Assembly: GCA_018649885.1 (NCBI GenBank)
Contig: JABIHA010000069.1
Span: forward strand, 1 to 64,000
Source of the DNA: Bacteriovoracaceae bacterium
GTDB lineage: Bacteria > Bdellovibrionota > Bacteriovoracia > Bacteriovoracales > Bacteriovoracaceae
Direction of reading: 5' to 3'
Length of the DNA stretch: 64,000 nucleotides
Below the pieces are notes generated by a model. The model saw only the letters and a list, made by a program, of their open reading frames with translations. It did not search any database and had not been told where the DNA came from. Made by a program: the position numbers and the translations under genes. Positions 1-8,128 of the stretch are shown here, in pieces; the first letter of the stretch is position 1; every line of letters starts with the position of its first letter.

Positions 1-86
1 AATTAGGATTTATTGACGATATAGAATATAAATTCACATCGGGAGAAAGCCCCTTTAACTTCCGAGTAGTTAAGAAAAACACATAG
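1..86 (+). CDS. 3' end of a gene entering from the left (partial)
   Basis: From base 3 one forward frame stays open for 27 codons and ends at a TAG at 84-86. The other two forward frames are stopped within the first 15 bases. The fragment contains GFIDDIEYKF and ends in VVKKNT. It is too short to name. It could be the C-terminus of a gene whose body lies upstream of the window, or a chance open frame. No terminator hairpin is obvious after it. Confidence 0.35.
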   Translation, partial: LGFIDDIEYKFTSGESPFNFRVVKKNT

Positions 87-150
87 TGTAAAGTATGTGT
101 CGCTAATAAATAGTAAAGTATGTCTCGGAAAGTTCATGAATCAAACCAAT

Positions 151-197
151 CGGCGAGGGCGAAGGCGAGGTATAACGGCAAGGTCTACGGCAAGACG
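151..197. repeat. short GC-rich direct repeats
   Basis: Three GGCGA-type units run together at 151-170, followed by two copies of ACGGCAAG and a third partial copy at 175-197. The block is GC-rich against an AT-rich background. It overlaps the 3' end of the lipoprotein gene on the minus strand, whose last codons are read through it. I see no stem with a U-tract, so I do not call it a terminator. Confidence 0.5.
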
Positions 198-1405
198 GAA
201 ACATATTTTACTTTGATTGATTTTACATGATAGTCACTACTATCATTTTTTCTGCTCTCAGGATCTTCATATGGAAGAGCAGTAAAAATGAGATATTTAG
301 CATTTAAACCTGAAAGTTTTAAAAGGCCTTTGTCATTTGAGTGACCATAGTCGAGTGAAGAGCGGTCAATCACCCCTTTTTCAATGAGGAGACCTTGAGA
401 GTTAAGTGCGTAGTAGTAGGCCCGCTCTCCACTTCCTTCACTTTTAAATAAACGAGATATTTGTACTTCTATATCGAGAGTATTACCAGGTAACTCAAAT
501 GCGATTGCTTCAGTTTCCAAAGTGTCTGGGTGATGGTTTATTTGGTCATTGACTGGAATATTGTCGTGGGATTCAACCCCTAGGCCATCATTTTTATAGG
601 TGAGCTCTCCGGTATTAGTCGAAATATCGATTTGAGTCAGCAGTGGAGTCTTTGGAGTGATACCCAGTTCTCCAAAATTAAATGCCTTGGGTGCTATTTC
701 CGAGAAACCAAGATCTTTTGCATAGTATTCAACTTTAAACTCTGCTCGACATCCATGGTCTACATAAATACTGAGCTTGTCCTCAAGTATTCCGTATGAA
801 CTATTTTTAGTACATGAACTATGTGAGCGCTTCTTTTTAACGCTTATTTTTGTGATTTCATAATTAGGATCTGTAAGTACCCCACATTCAGCGTACTGAT
901 AATTCCAAGAGTCGCAATCGATGTAGGTCGATTTTTTCTTTTTATCTAACTCAAATTCCTTAGTCACAATATTGGTGCCAAAAGTAACTTTAAAAATTGC
1001 CCTACATCCTTTGTCTACATATATGCTGTCGCTATCGACTATACCGAATGAAACATCTTGATCACAAGAACTGTTAGATCTTTTATCAACAACTTCAACA
1101 CTTAAAATTTCTCCAGAAATCATCGAAGATAGATCACATTTTTTGTATTGGTAACGGAAGGAATCACAATCAACTTCTATACTTTGAGTTGTGATCAGCT
1201 GGACAGGATCAATATCACTGTCTTCTGTAATATCCTCAGTCTCTTCTTCACTTTCAATGGGGGCAGAAGTTGGTGCTTCAGGATCAGTAGGATTATCAGT
1301 GCTGGGGCTACTACTGGCGCCCGCTGCTGCTGAGTCAACATTGTTTTTTCCACAAGATGTTAAAATTAAAGTGAAAATGATTAAAGTGGTGATTTGTATT
1401 TTCAA
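185..1405 (-). CDS. lipoprotein with two DUF3011-like repeats
   Basis: This is a 406-residue exported lipoprotein. The N-terminus has a hydrophobic stretch and the lipobox LTSC, so the mature protein should be lipid-anchored on the periplasmic side. A linker rich in Ser, Thr, Glu and Asp follows to about residue 70. Two similar repeats come next, near residues 75-145 and 160-230, each running from a CDS(F/W)xYQYxxC start to a YVDxGCRAxFKV end. That cysteine pattern matches the DUF3011 family, known from secreted bacterial proteins of unknown function. The last 150 residues are unassigned. The start is TTG, chosen because GGAGAGG lies at the right distance upstream. Function is unknown; disulphide-bonded binding modules are a reasonable guess. 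Confidence 0.75.
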   Translation of the reverse strand: MKIQITTLIIFTLILTSCGKNNVDSAAAGASSSPSTDNPTDPEAPTSAPIESEEETEDITEDSDIDPVQLITTQSIEVDCDSFRYQYKKCDLSSMISGEILSVEVVDKRSNSSCDQDVSFGIVDSDSIYVDKGCRAIFKVTFGTNIVTKEFELDKKKKSTYIDCDSWNYQYAECGVLTDPNYEITKISVKKKRSHSSCTKNSSYGILEDKLSIYVDHGCRAEFKVEYYAKDLGFSEIAPKAFNFGELGITPKTPLLTQIDISTNTGELTYKNDGLGVESHDNIPVNDQINHHPDTLETEAIAFELPGNTLDIEVQISRLFKSEGSGERAYYYALNSQGLLIEKGVIDRSSLDYGHSNDKGLLKLSGLNAKYLIFTALPYEDPESRKNDSSDYHVKSIKVKYVSVLP

Positions 1406-1530
1406 GGCAACCTCTCCGTGGTTATGATTCCTTCATGGCACGTCACTAAAGAGCAAGTGCAGTGCCAAGTTAAATGATCTAATTTCGGGAGTTTAGCTGT
1501 GTGTTGGTGTCAGAATATTGGAGCAGATGA

Positions 1531-2370
1531 GTGGAAATAGATCAAATATTAAACAGTTTGGAAGATCAGCTTTCACTTAAAACTAAACAAATCAACTCTA
1601 TTTCAGGAGGAGATATCAATCAGGCCTTCAAGATTCAGTGTGAGGACGGCAGTAAATTCTTTGTAAAAGCTAACATACGTGGGATTAAAGGCATGTTTGA
1701 AGCTGAGGCCAAAGGCCTTGAGCTTTTGTCAGCTCAGTTTGGTGAGGTGATCACGCCTCGGGTGCTAGGTTTTAGCGACTGGTTTCTGGCATTAGAATAC
1801 TTAAATGGCGATCCTTTTAGTGATGCCTCTTGGGCCGAATTGGGAGAGAAGCTTGCTGTACTACATCTCAATTTTTCAAATCGTTTCGGATTAGAGTTTT
1901 CCAATTTCATTGGGTCCAACCCGCAACCCAATAGGTGGAGTGATAATTGGGGCGAGTTTTTTTACCTTGATAGGCTGATGTTTCAGGTCGAAAATTTAGG
2001 AAGTGATAGTCTGAAGGATCTACTGGAGTCTAAGCGGGATAAAATTATTGAGCTTTTGTCAGAGCATCACCCTAAACCCTCTCTTGTGCATGGTGATCTA
2101 TGGAGCGGGAATATACATTTGTGTTCAGGTTGCACATACCTTATTGATCCTGCAATTTACTACGCCGATAGGGAAGTTGACTTGGCAATGAGTGAGTTGT
2201 TCGGTGGATTTCCATCAATTTTCTACCAAAGTTATTTTGAGCTTTTTCCAAAGTGCTCAGGATATGAAAAGAGAAAAAATATTTACAATCTCTATCATAT
2301 CCTAAATCACGCGAGCCTTTTTGGGGGGGCCTACCAGGGGCAGTCCATCCAAATGTTGAATGATATTTAA
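1531..2370 (+). CDS. fructosamine kinase family protein (ketosamine 3-kinase)
   Basis: This cytoplasmic kinase of 279 residues has the aminoglycoside-phosphotransferase-like fold. Family members phosphorylate sugar-amine adducts (fructosamines, ribulosamines) on proteins or small molecules so that the sugar detaches, a repair reaction. Visible hallmarks are SISGGDINQAF near the N-terminus (nucleotide loop), FFVKAN (ATP-binding lysine), the catalytic loop HGDLWSGNI near residue 188, and the metal-binding LIDPAIYYADREVDLAM that is typical of this family. Length fits the bacterial members. The start is GTG, preceded by GGAG. The 3' end overlaps the convergent gene by four bases. No partner gene is evident nearby. 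Confidence 0.9.
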   Translation: MEIDQILNSLEDQLSLKTKQINSISGGDINQAFKIQCEDGSKFFVKANIRGIKGMFEAEAKGLELLSAQFGEVITPRVLGFSDWFLALEYLNGDPFSDASWAELGEKLAVLHLNFSNRFGLEFSNFIGSNPQPNRWSDNWGEFFYLDRLMFQVENLGSDSLKDLLESKRDKIIELLSEHHPKPSLVHGDLWSGNIHLCSGCTYLIDPAIYYADREVDLAMSELFGGFPSIFYQSYFELFPKCSGYEKRKNIYNLYHILNHASLFGGAYQGQSIQMLNDI

Positions 2371-3131
2371 ATAGATTTTGGCAGCGACTCCTTGAGCTGA
2401 AAAATCCCAAATTCTGCATCGGCCTTTTTATCAGAGTCTTGTGATATTTGATTTTCAAATACACTGATAACCTGATCAAAATTGTCTTGGGCCCCAGGAG
2501 TACCTTCCATTATTTCTGCAATGGCAACAAGGCCAAAACCTAAAATTACCGCGAAGCCGGCATCTACGCACAAGCTGTCAGGCTGAGATTTTGTTCTGGC
2601 ATCTTCTTTTGCATAATCAAGTGATTTTTTTAAATCTTCTTTTGCCTGGGGTACCTGTTTCAGCGATAGATAGTGCTTACCCCTTAGCCAATACGCCATG
2701 GAAAAAGGTGCAGGACCTTTATCAAGTTCTTCTCTTAATTTTATAGCACGACAGGCCAGCTCGACGCCCTTTTCAAAGAAAGTATCGTTTCTTTCGATTC
2801 CATCATCCCAACAATCACATAGATTGGCGCCAAGGTTGTAACAAAGAATATTGGCACGATCCTTGTAAGTCTTTTCAATTTCACTATCACTACTGGCAAT
2901 TTTTAGCATAGATTCTATTCCGGCTTCGCCAACGGTAATTGCTGTATTTAGATCTCGTCCACTCCAGTCTCTTTGGGCGAGGGTTTGATTTGAAAAGCGA
3001 TATAGTGACCACCTCATATTAAAGTCTTTTTCCTCTTCACAAAGGGATATTACGCTCTGGGCACCCTCCGTCTCTGCTAGTTTTTTAATTTTTGGCCAAT
3101 ATGTCTCAAGGGTTTCTCTGCTGACGCTCAT
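2367..3131 (-). CDS. TPR-like helical repeat protein of unknown function
   Basis: This is a 254-residue cytoplasmic protein without signal peptide or membrane segment. It is mostly helical. The stretch around residues 115-175 (GVELACRAIKLREEL, then AYWLRGKHYLSLKQVPQAKEDL) reads like tetratricopeptide helices. A longer open frame runs further upstream, but I place the start at the ATG preceded by GGAGATAAT, which gives a clean N-terminus (MSVSRETLETYW). It is divergent from an HTH-TPR gene, and the two start codons are about 85 bases apart. The pairing of two repeat proteins across one promoter region suggests a functional link, possibly regulator and target or partner. No enzymatic motif is visible. 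Confidence 0.65.
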   Translation of the reverse strand: MSVSRETLETYWPKIKKLAETEGAQSVISLCEEEKDFNMRWSLYRFSNQTLAQRDWSGRDLNTAITVGEAGIESMLKIASSDSEIEKTYKDRANILCYNLGANLCDCWDDGIERNDTFFEKGVELACRAIKLREELDKGPAPFSMAYWLRGKHYLSLKQVPQAKEDLKKSLDYAKEDARTKSQPDSLCVDAGFAVILGFGLVAIAEIMEGTPGAQDNFDQVISVFENQISQDSDKKADAEFGIFQLKESLPKSI

Positions 3132-3216
3132 TATTATCTCCTGGGCTGTTGTGTTTGCTAAAAACGTAACTATAATTAACACCAGGTCATATGAAAAAAA
3201 AGAGACATTACGGGAC

Positions 3217-4455
3217 ATGAAAACAGCTGAGAGCTTTCCTATAAATATTACATTCTTAGAAAATCGCATATGTGAGCTTGATCTCAAACAGTGGTGGGTG
3301 GCCGAAAATATTGGTGTGGATAGAAAAACCCTGGCGAGATGGTTGTCCGGCAAAGTTAAGAATATAAAAAGAGATAACTTACTGGCCCTGGCCCATACCC
3401 TTGAATGTGAAATTGATGATCTTATATTAAAATCAGACACCCTGGTGGTCTCTAGTAGAGCAGAACAAAGTGAAGCGGCAAAAAGGATTGTTGAGGACAA
3501 GTTGTTAGAAATCTTAACTCCCTCAGGAGACTGGCCGTTATTAGAAAGCATTGTGAAATCGACTATGGAGCCAGGTTTATCTAAGCACTTGCTAGGAAAG
3601 TTATATAATTATTTAAGCATATGTTCGTGGAGGCAAGATCGACTAGAGAAGGCCTTCGACTACGCCATGCAGGCCTTGGAAATTGGTGAGAAAATTAACT
3701 CCCCAGTAGTGGTCTATGCGGCCCGCTCAAACCTAGGAATTATTCACCATTACCGCGCCGAGCTTGAGAAGGCACGCGGTCACTACCTAGAATGCATTGA
3801 TCATGATAAATATTTTGAAAGTCCGAAAATTAAGGGTAGTTCTCTTTCCAATTTGGCCATGCTCTATTGTGATCTAGGCGAATATAAATTATCAATTGAA
3901 ACACAAAAAAAATCCATTGAAGTCTTCGAAACACTGGGTTTACCTCTCAATCTTAGTATCGCCCATTGCGCTATGGGGCTTACCTTAGAGCAGTTGGGCT
4001 CCTGGGAGCAGGCCTTAGCAGAATTTGTTCTCAGTGGTGAGCTGGCAACTAGTTGTGGGTATAAAAGAGGTGTGGCGGCGGGGTTACTCTATCGCTGTAC
4101 ATCTTTGTATCACCTTGACCTGAAAGTAGAGGCCTTAGACTATCTTGGTCAGGGGATAGCTGAATATCAAAAATTAAATATTGAAGAGGCCTTAAACTAT
4201 AGTTTTGGCATGAAAATTTATGGCCTAGAAGGCAACTCTGAGAAATTCGATGAGCTATTTGTCCGGGCCCGCCCACTGGCGGATGACTATCCCTTAGAAA
4301 GAGCAGGTCTATTTAAAATTGCAAGAATTGAATACCGTAAGAGGGGACAAAATCAGAAGGCCCGTGACTATGCTTTAAAAGAAATGGAAATTTACAAAGA
4401 AGCTGGAGCTGTGAAAAGGCAAAGGGAATTAGAGATATGGTTGTCAAAATACTAG
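3217..4455 (+). CDS. HTH (Xre-type) regulator with TPR array
   Basis: This is a cytoplasmic protein of about 412 residues. Residues 12-66 form an Xre/Cro-type helix-turn-helix: WVAENIGVDRKTLARWLSGK followed by NLLALAHTLECEIDDLI. The remainder is a string of TPR-like helical hairpins (for example LEKAFDYAMQALEIGEKINS, and SLSNLAMLYCDLGEYKLSIE). This layout matches regulators in which a TPR domain senses a peptide or protein partner and controls the HTH. Which ligand is used cannot be read here. The ATG at 3217 is preferred over an upstream in-frame start because the HTH fold begins just after it; no strong Shine-Dalgarno is seen. Its last codons overlap the start of the next gene by 19 bases, so the two are probably cotranscribed. 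Confidence 0.75.
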   Translation: MKTAESFPINITFLENRICELDLKQWWVAENIGVDRKTLARWLSGKVKNIKRDNLLALAHTLECEIDDLILKSDTLVVSSRAEQSEAAKRIVEDKLLEILTPSGDWPLLESIVKSTMEPGLSKHLLGKLYNYLSICSWRQDRLEKAFDYAMQALEIGEKINSPVVVYAARSNLGIIHHYRAELEKARGHYLECIDHDKYFESPKIKGSSLSNLAMLYCDLGEYKLSIETQKKSIEVFETLGLPLNLSIAHCAMGLTLEQLGSWEQALAEFVLSGELATSCGYKRGVAAGLLYRCTSLYHLDLKVEALDYLGQGIAEYQKLNIEEALNYSFGMKIYGLEGNSEKFDELFVRARPLADDYPLERAGLFKIARIEYRKRGQNQKARDYALKEMEIYKEAGAVKRQRELEIWLSKY

Positions 4456-4982
4456 TAGCACTTTTTTTATTTGGAAATTGTTTTGCAGCTCCCCTGAGTG
4501 AGCAAGAAAAAAAATACTATAAAAAGAAGGGCAGAGTTGTACTGGTTAAATATAGAGATGAGCTTGGGCTCGCTTTGAAACAGTCTGTTCAAAATGGATT
4601 TGTTAAAGGTGTGCGCTCTTGTCGTGCGAAGAAAACTTCGGTTGAGCAGAACTGGAGAAAACTTGGATATAAAATAGGCAGGACATCTCATAAGCTTCGA
4701 AATCCCAAAAATGTGGCCCCAAACTGGGTGGCACCGTTCATATCAAAGTACCAAGAAAGCAGCGCGAAAAAAAAGATGCCTATTTCTGTTGTGTCTCTAG
4801 ATGTCGACAGGGCAGGAGTTATTGCTCCAATATACACCAAAAAGATGTGTGTACACTGCCATGGAGTAAACATCAGTCAGGGTGTGAAGTCAGAAATAAG
4901 AAAATATTACCCCAAAGACCAGGCCACAGGTTTTACTGTGGGTGATCTTAGGGGTCTTTTTTGGCTAGAGCTAAAAAGATAG
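4437..4982 (+). CDS. exported Tll0287-like (DUF3365) haem-domain protein
   Basis: This is a 181-residue periplasmic protein with a short signal peptide ending near FAAPL. The C-terminal half carries KKMCVHCHG, a CxxCH haem-c attachment motif, followed by an Ile-Arg-Lys-Tyr-Tyr-Pro segment and a DxATGFxxGDLRGLFW end. That C-terminal signature is characteristic of the Tll0287-like/DUF3365 domain, often used as a haem or redox sensor in the periplasm. Here the domain stands alone, without a fused kinase or cyclase. The start overlaps the preceding HTH-TPR gene, so a redox-linked signalling role with that regulator is conceivable but not shown. It is convergent with the DksA-like gene, with only three bases between stop codons. 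Confidence 0.75.
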   Translation: MVVKILVALFLFGNCFAAPLSEQEKKYYKKKGRVVLVKYRDELGLALKQSVQNGFVKGVRSCRAKKTSVEQNWRKLGYKIGRTSHKLRNPKNVAPNWVAPFISKYQESSAKKKMPISVVSLDVDRAGVIAPIYTKKMCVHCHGVNISQGVKSEIRKYYPKDQATGFTVGDLRGLFWLELKR

Positions 4983-4985
4983 CTA

Positions 4986-5357
4986 TTAACCCACTCCGCG
5001 GTGTCTTTCAAAATCCTCAGCTACTGCTAGGCAGTATCTGGCCCAAGGCTTGCTTTTGAGTCTTCCCGATTCAATGGGATCACCTGACTCTTCACAAAAA
5101 CCATAAGAACCATTTTGGATTTTGTTCAACGCGTGCTCGATTTCTCTAAGCTTGTAGACTTCTCTTTCACGCATTTGGATACCGTACTGCTGGTCAATGT
5201 GACTTTGTGCCACATCTCCCTCTTCTGACATCTGATCGCTCTCTGCACGCAAATCATTCATGTCGTCATTTTGAATGTAATTCATAATCCGTGTCTTCTG
5301 TGTGAGTAACCTTTTTCGCTGCAATTCGAAAAACGTCTCGTCAAATTCCATGGTCAT
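4986..5357 (-). CDS. DksA/TraR-family protein with reduced zinc finger
   Basis: This 123-residue cytoplasmic protein has the DksA plan: a long helical coiled coil (residues about 5-80), then the finger region GSYGFCEESGDPIESGRLKSKP...ARYC. DksA binds the secondary channel of RNA polymerase and works with ppGpp. The usual four zinc ligands (CxxC, then CxxC) are reduced to two cysteines here, with Ser and Val or Ala at the other places, as in zinc-independent DksA variants. The coiled-coil tip carries acidic residues (EEGDVAQ), in line with the family. The start ATG follows GGAGGG. It is probably a cysteine-poor DksA paralogue useful under zinc limitation or oxidative stress. Confidence 0.85.
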   Translation of the reverse strand: MTMEFDETFFELQRKRLLTQKTRIMNYIQNDDMNDLRAESDQMSEEGDVAQSHIDQQYGIQMREREVYKLREIEHALNKIQNGSYGFCEESGDPIESGRLKSKPWARYCLAVAEDFERHRGVG

Positions 5358-5538
5358 AAGCCCTCCATGTGACCAAACAATTAATTGGAGTCAATTAAAA
5401 ATAAAATTAACAAATCAAACCTGTATTAAAGAGTAAAATGATTCTTACTCATGGCATGTGGCTTTTCAAGTGTTGTGAAGTTTTAAAAAAATTGGGTTGA
5501 GAGAGAAAACAAAGGAAAGCCCCTATATCAAAGGAGAT

Positions 5539-5712
5539 GGAAGGTTTTCCCCAAAACCTTTCAAATTCTATCACTTAAAATATATGGTTTTCGTTAACGG
5601 GTTCCTCTTCTATGCTTGTATATAGACATCAAAATGTCTTGGTGAGATATCTTAATAAGATCTTTCACTCATTCCTCGAATTGGGGGAACGCCTTTTCCC
5701 CCAATTTTTTAT
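5539..5712 (+). ncRNA. possible structured small RNA with terminator
   Basis: The 390 bases between the DksA-like and AI-2E genes hold no convincing ORF but several hairpins on the plus strand. One is a perfect stem AAGGTTTT/AAAACCTT around a CCCC loop (5541-5560). A second is AGACAT/ATGTCT with a CAAA loop (5624-5639). A third is a small ATCTT/AAGAT hairpin. They are followed by an 11-bp terminator stem. No plus-strand gene precedes this terminator, so an independent short transcript would explain it. I could not find a good promoter, and the same region must also hold the minus-strand promoter of the DksA-like gene. Confidence 0.35.
5679..5710 (+). terminator. strong intrinsic terminator
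   Basis: AATTGGGGGAA (5679-5689) pairs perfectly with TTCCCCCAATT (5696-5706) around a six-base loop, followed by a T-run to 5710. The orientation is plus strand, although no protein gene lies immediately upstream on that strand. Confidence 0.85.
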
Positions 5713-5748
5713 TCCCCAGAAGTGACACTCAGTATAGTATTTATAGAT

Positions 5749-6747
5749 ATGGATAATTATCAAAAAGTTAATAATATTTGCCTAATGACTATTGCAGCGA
5801 CCGCCTTTACAGCTGCTTTAATTTATACCAAGTCTGTTCTTATACCCTTTACCATTTCACTTTTTCTTTTCGCTATCCTGGCACCATTTTTTACCTTTTT
5901 ACAAAGGCGTGCAAAAGTTCCCAGGGCCTTGGCGCTCGTTGTGACATTTTTAATTTTCATAGGGGTGACATCACTTCTAAGCCTTTTAATTGTCAATTCT
6001 CTTGGAGACTTTATTGAAGGTGCCGGAGTCTATAGAGATAGGATTGTACAGGTTATGGAGTGGGGGGCAGCTCTGCTTAGTAAGTATGGGGTCACACTAG
6101 ATACGGCAACTTTAAAAAAAGAGCTAATGAATCTTCCTATTTTTACTATTGTCAAAAATTTTACAGGAGGTCTTTTTGGTATCGCCACAAATACTTTCCT
6201 TGTTGTAATCTTCACACTATTTTTACTACTTGGTGAAAGATCAAAACTAAAACAAGATTCGATTCTCATCCCAATTCAACAAAATATTTCAAGATATGTG
6301 GCCACTAAAGTTTTAACTTCCCTCGCCACTGGGCTCATTGTGGGAGTGACTCTGTTAATTTTAGATGTTGAATTGGCCTTAATGTTTGGACTGATTACTA
6401 TACTTCTTAATTTCATTCCAAGTGTGGGATCTATATTTGCGACCATTCTTCCTCTCCCCATCATTTTATTGCAGTTTGGACTGGGCTTTAAATTTTATTT
6501 AGCGATTGCTATTATGGGCGTGGTTCAAATAATTATTGGCAATATTGTTGAGCCTAAGCTTATGGGTGAGGGCCTAGGTCTTCATCCTATTACGCTTCTC
6601 GTTTTTCTCATCTTTTGGGGTCTGGTATGGGGGATTCCAGGAATGTTTTTAGCTGTTCCCATCACATCAATTTTAAAAATCATCTTGAGCAAAATGGAAA
6701 ATACAAAAGCTCTGGCCGAATTATTTGCTGGCAATATCTCGATATAA
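5749..6747 (+). CDS. AI-2E family transporter (PF01594-type permease)
   Basis: This inner-membrane permease has about 332 residues and roughly seven to eight hydrophobic segments. The family includes the autoinducer-2 exporter TqsA and Na+/H+ antiporter-like members; substrate cannot be told from sequence. Family marks are the N-terminal pair of membrane helices, a soluble stretch around residues 75-145, and the C-terminal LILLNFIPSVGSIFATILPLP region with VEPKLMGEGLGLHPITLL, which is the most conserved part of these proteins. An earlier GTG at 5722 is in frame, but the ATG at 5749 gives a usual N-terminus; neither has a clear Shine-Dalgarno. It ends six bases before the convergent next gene. 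Confidence 0.85.
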   Translation: MDNYQKVNNICLMTIAATAFTAALIYTKSVLIPFTISLFLFAILAPFFTFLQRRAKVPRALALVVTFLIFIGVTSLLSLLIVNSLGDFIEGAGVYRDRIVQVMEWGAALLSKYGVTLDTATLKKELMNLPIFTIVKNFTGGLFGIATNTFLVVIFTLFLLLGERSKLKQDSILIPIQQNISRYVATKVLTSLATGLIVGVTLLILDVELALMFGLITILLNFIPSVGSIFATILPLPIILLQFGLGFKFYLAIAIMGVVQIIIGNIVEPKLMGEGLGLHPITLLVFLIFWGLVWGIPGMFLAVPITSILKIILSKMENTKALAELFAGNISI

Positions 6748-6753
6748 GAAGTG

Positions 6754-8046
6754 CTATGCCACTTTTTTTAGATGGCCGCCCTGTCTTTTTTTACTGCCTT
6801 TGACCAAGTCATCATACTTCCCTTGTACCCGCGCCATATTTTTAAATAGGCCTGGGTAGAAGTTTTGATAACAAACATGAATGAGGCCCTTGCAACCAAT
6901 GCCTAGGATCAAATTTCTTATGGCCATGGCATCATGATTATCAATCCTATTGATGTCATTGTGAGCAATTACTCCTCTCATATTACTGACTTGATTATCT
7001 TCTAGTAATTTGGGGAGCTGGTCTGTAAAGAACTTAATAAAGAATTTGTGGCCTTGAAATGCTTTATGGAAGGCCATATTATTTGTTTTTACGCACCTTT
7101 GTACAAGGTACATCAGTTGCGTTATAGAATAATTTCTTTGAAATTGGCTGAGAGGAACCACATCTGGCTCACGGTTATCAAGGTATAGCTTTGGCGGCAT
7201 TACTGTTGGTTTTACAAAAAAGTAATCTGCCTGTCCTTCACGTTTAAGAGTGTGAATAATTAAGTCATTGATGATAATTTCAAAGGCCTTAATATAATTA
7301 AATGAAAGCTTTGCTAAGTTATGTCCTCTTTGCTCAAGGACATCAAGCTCAGCTGTTTCAAGTTCTAATTTTGCTGAATGTGGAATCTTGGCGTACATGG
7401 CCTCAGGGAAAATATATGTATTGAGCGCATTTCTAACTCTAGAAAATCCAGTATTTGTAATAGCCGGATTTGGTCTAAATAGCAGGTGAGTTGGACCATC
7501 TTCATCAATTTGGTCAAAATATTGCTCTTCAGATTTATCTTGAACAAATATAGGGAATCTAACTCCAGAAGTGAAAGGGCTGAGTCCACCTATTTTTAAA
7601 TCCATATGATCATTGTCAATATAGAGCTCTGCTAGCTTTTTAGCACACCCTTCTGAGGTATGTTCAAGCAGTGAAAAATCTGAAATCTTAAACCACATTT
7701 CTACTTTTTTATCCTTGTAAAAGGGTAGTGTTTTAAAATCATCCTCTATCTCAGCGCAAACAGATTCAACCTTACCCACCCAAATATTTTGAAAATCGGT
7801 AATAAATAGATGGGTACTGCAATTGGTTTCTTGATTTTTAGTAATGGTACTTTGAAATTTATCCAGATCAATATTGGCCTCTCTGAAGTTACCAATCATT
7901 CGTCCCCAATAGGCGTGGCCGTCGATATTTTCTTTTTTCTCTGTCTTTAGGTACTCGTAAAATTCATGACATTGGGTCATGCCTTTTTCAAGGTTATCAT
8001 TTAAGACTGGATTGAAAGTTAGATAGAAGTGAATTGGAGCAGTCAA
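6754..8046 (-). CDS. large cytoplasmic protein of unknown function
   Basis: This protein of 430 residues has no signal peptide, membrane segment or motif that I recognise. It is of mixed helix and strand composition, contains paired acidic and aromatic stretches, and ends in a basic tail (KGSKKRQGGHLKKVA) that could touch nucleic acid. Residues about 345-400 (RGVIAHNDINRIDNHDAMAIRN) look like the most structured, possibly conserved part. The start is TTG, supported by AAGGATC about eight bases upstream. The gene is followed at about 80 bases by the receiver-HD-GYP gene upstream on the same strand, so they may share a transcript. I cannot assign a function. Confidence 0.6.
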   Translation of the reverse strand: MTAPIHFYLTFNPVLNDNLEKGMTQCHEFYEYLKTEKKENIDGHAYWGRMIGNFREANIDLDKFQSTITKNQETNCSTHLFITDFQNIWVGKVESVCAEIEDDFKTLPFYKDKKVEMWFKISDFSLLEHTSEGCAKKLAELYIDNDHMDLKIGGLSPFTSGVRFPIFVQDKSEEQYFDQIDEDGPTHLLFRPNPAITNTGFSRVRNALNTYIFPEAMYAKIPHSAKLELETAELDVLEQRGHNLAKLSFNYIKAFEIIINDLIIHTLKREGQADYFFVKPTVMPPKLYLDNREPDVVPLSQFQRNYSITQLMYLVQRCVKTNNMAFHKAFQGHKFFIKFFTDQLPKLLEDNQVSNMRGVIAHNDINRIDNHDAMAIRNLILGIGCKGLIHVCYQNFYPGLFKNMARVQGKYDDLVKGSKKRQGGHLKKVA

Positions 8047-8128
8047 AATCGAGATCCTTTGTTTGAAACCATAGTATTCATCGGAGTTTAGTAAGATCTT
8101 CTTGAATATGAAAAGAAGAGGGAAAAAC

